From the NCBI GenBank assembly GCA_028281865.1, contig JANQJB010000042.1, positions 1 through 54,550 of the forward strand: a DNA stretch of 54,550 nucleotides, in the 5' to 3' direction. A program made the position numbers and the translations under genes. The notes under the pieces are model-generated. The model ran no database searches and was not told where the DNA came from. It saw nothing but the letters and a program-made list of their open reading frames with translations. Origin of the DNA: Marinagarivorans sp. (GTDB lineage: Bacteria > Pseudomonadota > Gammaproteobacteria > Pseudomonadales > Cellvibrionaceae). Of this stretch, positions 51,069-54,550 are shown one piece after another (position 1 is the first letter of the stretch; each line of letters opens with the position of its first letter).

Positions 51069-52222
51069 GCAGCTGATAAGGGTTTAACTAAATGCTCGAT
51101 TATTTCCCAGAAGGTTTGGTCCGCCACTTGAATTTTGCCGTCATTAGAAGCCATACCTATTACAGTATTAATATCTGGTAATATTACAAGCAATGAATAC
51201 CACATAGTATTTGAGCCATTATGCCAATGGACATTACCAACATTCAATTCTTGAGGAGCGCCAATTACCCAACCATAAGCGTAATTATTTAGCTTGGGTG
51301 TATGTAGATGTTTATATGAATCACTGGTCAAAATAGAGCCTTTCCCTTTTATTCCATTAAGATGCTCAACACCATACTGCGCCAAATCATTCAGGGAGAT
51401 ATGTATAGTGCCAGCGGGACCCATTATCGATGAATTATCACCTCTTGAACTCACTGTAAAACCAAAGATATTTCTGTGTCCCCATGGCTGACTCAACTTT
51501 CCGACTTTATCTTTAGGGGCTCCAAAACCACCGCTCTTGATCCCCAAAGGGGAAAAAACCTCTCGGACAATTAAATCTTCCCATGAAATTCCCGTCTTCT
51601 TTTCAGCCATTACTCCGGCAATCGTATACCCAACATTTGAATATACAAAGGCAGTATCGGGAGTCGTTTTGGGTCTTCGTGCAAGTATATTTCTTACGGC
51701 AGACTCCCTGGCTGTTATTCTATCGATACCTGCATCTGGATTTTTTAAACGAACCAAAATCGAAAAATTGGGTTTTGCTCCTGATGTGTGTGTAAGTAAA
51801 TTCCTTAAAGTTACGTTCTTCCACATCGAATGAATTTTATTTTCGTCAGGAAATACATCTTCGATAGTTGTATTCCAGCTTAATTCACCTTTTTCAATCA
51901 AGCGGGCAATCATTGTAGACGTAAATGATTTGGTAATCGAACCAATATGCCATTTATCATTTGGGGTAATATAAGAATCGCTACCTTTTTTACGTTCACC
52001 GCTAACAGCAAGCCCGATAATATTACCATCCTGAATAACTATTGCCCCAAGGCCAACTAACTTAGCGGATTCTCTCTTGGCCTCAACAAGCCTTTTTAAC
52101 TCTTCTGTCATATTTTCGTTCGGCTCCGAAGGAGCATCGATTTCGATGTCTGAGTATTCTACCCTGGGTGAAGTGCACCCCACAAAAAAACAAACGAGTA
52201 ATAAATTGAAATATCTGTTCAT
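51020..52222 (-). CDS. Class C beta-lactamase-like serine hydrolase lipoprotein
   Basis: A 400-residue protein with a lipoprotein signal (CFFVGC, Cys16). The serine beta-lactamase/DD-peptidase fold has Ser95-x-x-Lys98 (GSITKSF), Tyr194-Ser-Asn196 (YSNVGY) and a terminal HNGSN in place of KTG. These are family S12 features (esterase, peptidase or beta-lactamase-like); substrate unknown. The last residues, NKSVNSDAVNSAGY, are encoded by the attC and are probably not part of the fold. Confidence 0.9.
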   Translation of the reverse strand: MNRYFNLLLVCFFVGCTSPRVEYSDIEIDAPSEPNENMTEELKRLVEAKRESAKLVGLGAIVIQDGNIIGLAVSGERKKGSDSYITPNDKWHIGSITKSFTSTMIARLIEKGELSWNTTIEDVFPDENKIHSMWKNVTLRNLLTHTSGAKPNFSILVRLKNPDAGIDRITARESAVRNILARRPKTTPDTAFVYSNVGYTIAGVMAEKKTGISWEDLIVREVFSPLGIKSGGFGAPKDKVGKLSQPWGHRNIFGFTVSSRGDNSSIMGPAGTIHISLNDLAQYGVEHLNGIKGKGSILTSDSYKHLHTPKLNNYAYGWVIGAPQELNVGNVHWHNGSNTMWYSLLVILPDINTVIGMASNDGKIQVADQTFWEIIEHLVKPLSAAHNKSVNSDAVNSAGY

Positions 52223-52228
52223 AAAGGC

Positions 52229-52283
52229 TTATAACGTCGTGCTAAGCAAAGGAAAAGCCGTCAGATTGAGCACTTGGTTATGC
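52229..52283 (-). repeat. attC site
   Basis: The minus strand starts GCATAAC (52283-52277) and ends GTTATAA (52235-52229). The arms GTGCTCAATCTGACGGC and the CTTTGCTTAGCACGAC side are imperfectly complementary around TTTT. It lies between the DUF2164 and the serine hydrolase genes. Confidence 0.8.
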
Positions 52284-52307
52284 GAGCTCCCTATCATACA
52301 TGCAGTT

Positions 52308-52562
52308 TTACCTACTAAATTCAGTTGGTTTTTCAAGCTCATATACTGACTCAGCTAAATCTTCTACTTTTTGAGAAATAATAGCCTGGGCATCATATAA
52401 ACCTCGGTTGTAAAAATACGAACCGATTTCATTAGCAAAAAAGTCAATTAGGAATTCAGCATCAAATCGACCAATGTCTTGATCTAGCTCCTCGTTGAAA
52501 TACATCTTTACTCGTTTGACTATTATCTCTTTCTCTTCGTTAGAGAATTTTATATCACTCAT
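52308..52562 (-). CDS. DUF2164 family protein
   Basis: An 84-residue protein that matches DUF2164 along its whole length: IKFSNEEKEIIVKRVKMYF, ELDQDIGRFDAEFLIDFFANEIGSYFYNRGLYDAQA, and the C-terminal LAESVYELEKP. The family is small, soluble and of unknown function and is often found in integron cassettes and near toxin-antitoxin genes. Confidence 0.92.
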   Translation of the reverse strand: MSDIKFSNEEKEIIVKRVKMYFNEELDQDIGRFDAEFLIDFFANEIGSYFYNRGLYDAQAIISQKVEDLAESVYELEKPTEFSR

Positions 52563-52578
52563 ATATATCCTTGTAAAA

Positions 52579-52655
52579 GCGCATAACGCCTGTGAAATGC
52601 GCCGCGTTGTTGCGAAGCAACGCTTTTAGCGGCTGCATTGCCACACTTGTTAAAT
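52579..52655 (-). repeat. attC site
   Basis: The minus strand starts ATTTAAC (52655-52649), an exact match to RYYYAAC, and ends GTTATGC (52585-52579). Outer arms AAGTGTGGCAATGCAGCCGC and GCGGCGCATTTCACAGGC are complementary with extrahelical bases; a second inner stem AAGCGTTGCTTCGCAACAACG is the variable loop. This is the clearest attC in the window. Confidence 0.92.
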
Positions 52656-52675
52656 ATTTTTAGTAGTATTTGTAA

Positions 52676-53386
52676 CTATCTTTTCCAATCTTCATGCTTT
52701 TTTTTAGCCATCTCATACAGCTGACGAGAAAATTTAGTAGCCGAATTACGGTTGTTACGAAAATTTATCGTAATCTCAGTATTAGAATCGATTACATCAA
52801 CCAACTCACACCATCCGGACCTGCCATAGCAAATAAAATGAAGTCTGCCGCCTGCTCTCAATTTTTCTTTTTCAACTACTGATATGAAATAATCGTTGGG
52901 GTATTTTTTATGCCTACACTTTAGATAATCGTCATCAGTAGTAGCGCATTTGTATTCGCTTGGAGCATTAAGCATATTCTTTATTCGTTCATTTCTAGTG
53001 GCTCCGTAGCTATTATAATTTTTAGTTCGCCGCCTTATTTCTATTGAAGAGTTTTTATCCTTGTCTAACAATGCTGTAAAAAAACGAGAATCAATTGGGG
53101 CCTCCTCGGTGCCTAGCCTGCTGCTTTTTTTAACATCGCTCAACCTTGTGTCCAGAAAGTTGTTACAAGGCACCGTATATATTTGGTCTGCTAACTTAAC
53201 AAAAACAGAGCTTTTAGAAGCTTGTTTGCAAGTACTACTATTCAAACTATCCCACGTAACGTAACTGGCATTCGCTTTTCTAGAACCAGATATTACTGGG
53301 TAACTAAACTCGTCAGGCCCAACTTGAGGATAGCTATTTACACAAACAATTGCAGCAAGAAAGGCAATAGCAAAACGTAACATCAT
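52676..53386 (-). CDS. Hypothetical exported protein
   Basis: About 236 residues from the first of two adjacent ATGs at 53386; the longer frame to 53455 runs into an attC. A signal peptide (LRFAIAFLAAIVCVNS) precedes a soluble domain with several cysteines (SSTCKQ, YTVPCNN, EYKCATT, KCRHKK, FICYGRSGWCELV) that could form disulfides. I recognise no family. Cassette gene. Confidence 0.6.
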   Translation of the reverse strand: MMLRFAIAFLAAIVCVNSYPQVGPDEFSYPVISGSRKANASYVTWDSLNSSTCKQASKSSVFVKLADQIYTVPCNNFLDTRLSDVKKSSRLGTEEAPIDSRFFTALLDKDKNSSIEIRRRTKNYNSYGATRNERIKNMLNAPSEYKCATTDDDYLKCRHKKYPNDYFISVVEKEKLRAGGRLHFICYGRSGWCELVDVIDSNTEITINFRNNRNSATKFSRQLYEMAKKKHEDWKR

Positions 53387-53418
53387 ATATTTGTAACTCC
53401 TAACGTATTGGATTGAAT

Positions 53419-53474
53419 ATTTAACGCCGCGGTAATGTGCCGATATGAAGGTCACATTGACAGTATTGTTAAAT
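53419..53474 (-). repeat. attC site
   Basis: The minus strand starts ATTTAAC (53474-53468) and ends GTTAAAT (53425-53419), both exact core matches. The inner arms TCAATGTG and CACATTA pair around a loop. Confidence 0.85.
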
Positions 53475-53485
53475 GCAGTGGTATC

Positions 53486-53799
53486 TTAACTTTCAATTTG
53501 CTTATCCGTCATCCCGTGCTTGACACGGGATCCAGTGATCTGTGTATAAAGGTCGATCCCGTTCAGATTTACCTTTTCTATCAGCGCCATCTTCCACTGC
53601 CTTTTCCTCTTTTTTGCCTGCTACACTCGCCTAATGGCTAATTCGGCGGCATTGTGATGTTCACAATAAACCAATTGATGAGCACCCAATTTTCTGTGCG
53701 CGGGTAAACACGTTTAACCAAATCCAAAGTCGCGCCCACGAACAATGCGCCGTTCCGTTTATTCGCCATAATGTAAACGTAAAAATCCCTCTCTGTCAT
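53486..53799 (-). pseudogene. Broken GIY-YIG endonuclease gene
   Basis: The ATG at 53799 (AGGAGAAAAGG upstream) opens MTERDFYVYIMANKRNGALFVG and GATLDLVKRVY, the N-terminus of small GIY-YIG nucleases. After that the frame is lost. The rest of the family sequence continues in another frame (QLVYCEHHNAAELAIRR ... KRKRQWKMALIEKVN) with a TAG in the middle. The normal QHK...GFTKRY segment is missing, so there is a deletion plus frameshift and a stop. The C-terminal VKHGMTDK is encoded by one of the flanking repeats. Confidence 0.8.
53508..53535 (+). repeat. 28-bp inverted repeat, left copy
   Basis: GTCATCCCGTGCTTGACACG plus GGATCCAG; exact reverse complement of 53809-53836. Each copy is itself a hairpin (ATCCCGTG and CACGGGAT). 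This copy lies over the 3' end of the GIY-YIG remnant. Confidence 0.92.
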
Positions 53800-53808
53800 C
53801 CTTTTCTC

Positions 53809-53836
53809 CTGGATCCCGTGTCAAGCACGGGATGAC
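53809..53836 (-). repeat. 28-bp inverted repeat, right copy
   Basis: Exact reverse complement of 53508-53535, ending ten bases upstream of the GIY-YIG ATG. The pair brackets the gene remnant completely. Confidence 0.92.
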
Positions 53837-53847
53837 CTCAATTGGAC

Positions 53848-53959
53848 ATTTAACGCCCCGCTTAGAGCAGGCAGCTTAGGAGTTGATTTTTATGTGGCAG
53901 CGTTGGCGACCAGCAAATTAAAAAGCGACGGAGAAGCTATGCTGCTAGAGCGGTTTATT
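53848..53959 (-). repeat. Probable long attC
   Basis: The minus strand ends GTTAAAT (53854-53848), a perfect core. The other end (AATAAAC, 53959-53953) is weak and overlaps the end of the lipoprotein gene. Arms GCTCTAGCAGCATAGCTT and GCTTAGAGCAGGCAGCTT (written on the opposite strand) share partial complementarity. Confidence 0.5.
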
Positions 53960-54436
53960 ATGCATTTTAAGTTCGAAATCTGGTTCAACTTTTTGCATTG
54001 TAAAAATACTTCCATCGCTAAACGCACGGTATTTGAAGGTACTGTCTGTTAGCTCTATGACTTCATACGCATGTCTGAAATAAGGATCTGTAGGGTCGGT
54101 CGGTATGAATATTTCGTTTTCAACCCAGCCTTTGGCAATAACAAAGTAGATTGGACCAGCAAGACCCCACTCTCCTACCTCAGTGTATATTTCACCTCTC
54201 GATTGTCGGGCTTCTAATTTAAATCTCCCTTCTACCGTTCGGGTCACTACCCATTCATATGTTTCGCCACTTTCCATTGGTTGCGCACCATACCATTTAC
54301 CTAGCATTTTATTCCAGGCTTCTATCTGATCCTTAGGTAAATCAGGTTTGATTGCCACAACTTGTTCATCGCTCGTAGGTAAGCTCAAACACGCGCTTAG
54401 AGAAAATGCAAGCAGGGCCGTAATAATGATTCTCAT
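53945..54436 (-). CDS. Small lipoprotein of unknown function
   Basis: A 163-residue lipoprotein with signal and lipobox in LSLSAC (FSLSAC, Cys16). The mature part is beta-rich and includes KMLGKWYGAQPMESGETYEWVV and FKYRAFSDGSIFTMQK, which suggests a small lipocalin-like barrel. No family is recognised with confidence. It follows an attC at 54450-54497; the end overlaps the next attC. Confidence 0.62.
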   Translation of the reverse strand: MRIIITALLAFSLSACLSLPTSDEQVVAIKPDLPKDQIEAWNKMLGKWYGAQPMESGETYEWVVTRTVEGRFKLEARQSRGEIYTEVGEWGLAGPIYFVIAKGWVENEIFIPTDPTDPYFRHAYEVIELTDSTFKYRAFSDGSIFTMQKVEPDFELKMHNKPL

Positions 54437-54449
54437 GATGATCTCATAT

Positions 54450-54497
54450 GCATAACGTCGCGTTCACCGGCTTGTCCGGTGCAACGCTTTGTTAGGC
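54450..54497 (-). repeat. Compact attC site
   Basis: The minus strand starts GCCTAAC (54497-54491), an exact core match holding the previous stop codon, and ends GTTATGC (54456-54450). The arms GCGTTGCACCGG and CCGGTGAACGC pair around ACAAG. At 48 bases it is short for an attC. Confidence 0.8.
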
Positions 54498-54548
54498 CAG
54501 TTCCTTAATATTTTTTGGGTTGTTTTCATCCATTTCCCATTGACGTGG
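54492..54548 (-). CDS. C-terminal end of a cassette gene (partial)
   Basis: A minus-strand frame enters from the right edge and ends ENNPKNIKELA with a TAA inside the attC core GCCTAAC, as many cassette genes do. The family cannot be determined from 18 residues. Confidence 0.5.
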   Translation of the reverse strand, partial: PRQWEMDENNPKNIKELA

Positions 54549-54550
54549 AT

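Larger units (their letters stand above)
46684..54550 (-). mobile_element. Integron gene-cassette array (continues past the right edge)
   Basis: About 13 consecutive minus-strand genes are separated by 48-112-base spacers. Most spacers begin on the minus strand with RYYYAAC and end with GTTRRRY-like cores (GTTATGC, GTTAAAT, GTTAGAT) around an imperfect hairpin. That is the anatomy of attC sites. Gene products are unrelated and often unknown, genes lie one or two per spacer, and many stop codons sit in the first core, all typical of cassettes. No integrase or attI is visible; orientation places them, if present, to the right of the window. Sites become degenerate toward 46.7 kb. Confidence 0.8.

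Noticed and set aside
46078-54436. A phage or conjugative island at the right end
   Set aside because: No structural, replication, integrase or transfer genes are visible; attC-like spacers explain the organisation.

Overview
The window reads as chromosomal DNA of a Gram-negative gammaproteobacterium. Evidence for this is the many lipoproteins, Tat or Sec exported proteins and outer-membrane barrels, a TonB-dependent receptor with a PepSY partner, and a lipoprotein with a long polyserine linker of the kind common in polysaccharide-degrading marine Cellvibrionaceae. The genus is an inference. I see no rRNA, tRNA or CRISPR array.

Layout. 0-4.6 kb is a patchwork of small units: a TPR protein, a TetR regulator facing a gutted SDR gene and a membrane protein, an AraC/VOC pair, a VapBC toxin-antitoxin pair and a DUF4174 protein. 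At 4.6-5.6 kb lies a protein with an N-terminus like effectors of extracellular contractile injection systems and a C-terminus with a deaminase-type zinc signature. 5.9-10.1 kb has a di-heme peroxidase, an OmpR-type two-component pair and an outer-membrane barrel, with a perfect 37-bp palindrome before the barrel gene. 10.4-14.5 kb has a polyserine SMP-30-like lipoprotein and a four-gene DUF4266/DUF3570/TlpA/ApbE operon whose barrel carries a possible flavinylation motif. 17.4-26.9 kb is an exported-protein cluster with two DUF1552 proteins, a DUF1592/1588/1585 haem protein, a leucine-rich-repeat lipoprotein and a LamG lipoprotein. 27-42.8 kb holds a putative cysteine-hydrolase toxin, a TonB receptor/PepSY pair, two large zinc metalloproteases, a uracil-DNA-glycosylase-family protein, a beta-helix protein and a barrel. 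42.9-45.9 kb is regulatory: two related Xre regulators and a BlaI/BlaR1-like pair whose M56 sensor ends in an STN-like domain.

From about 46.7 kb to the right edge the genes all lie on the minus strand and are separated by attC-like sites (RYYYAAC ... GTTRRRY ends around imperfect hairpins). I interpret this as an integron cassette array. No integrase is in the window; the orientation puts one, if it exists, beyond the right edge. Cassette products include methionine aminopeptidase, a GNAT, a DUF2164 protein, a class C beta-lactamase-like serine hydrolase, several tiny membrane or lipoproteins and a broken GIY-YIG gene between perfect 28-bp inverted repeats.

The most unusual element is in this array: a 209-residue HisRS-like protein with only the catalytic core, preceded by its own promoter-like sequence, a 25-codon leader ORF with a His codon placed just before strand 1, and mutually exclusive 1:2, 2:3 and 3:4 pairings ending in a U-tract. 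This looks like a classical transcription attenuator on a mobile mini-synthetase gene. All functional statements are inferences from sequence reading; nothing was searched or computed.
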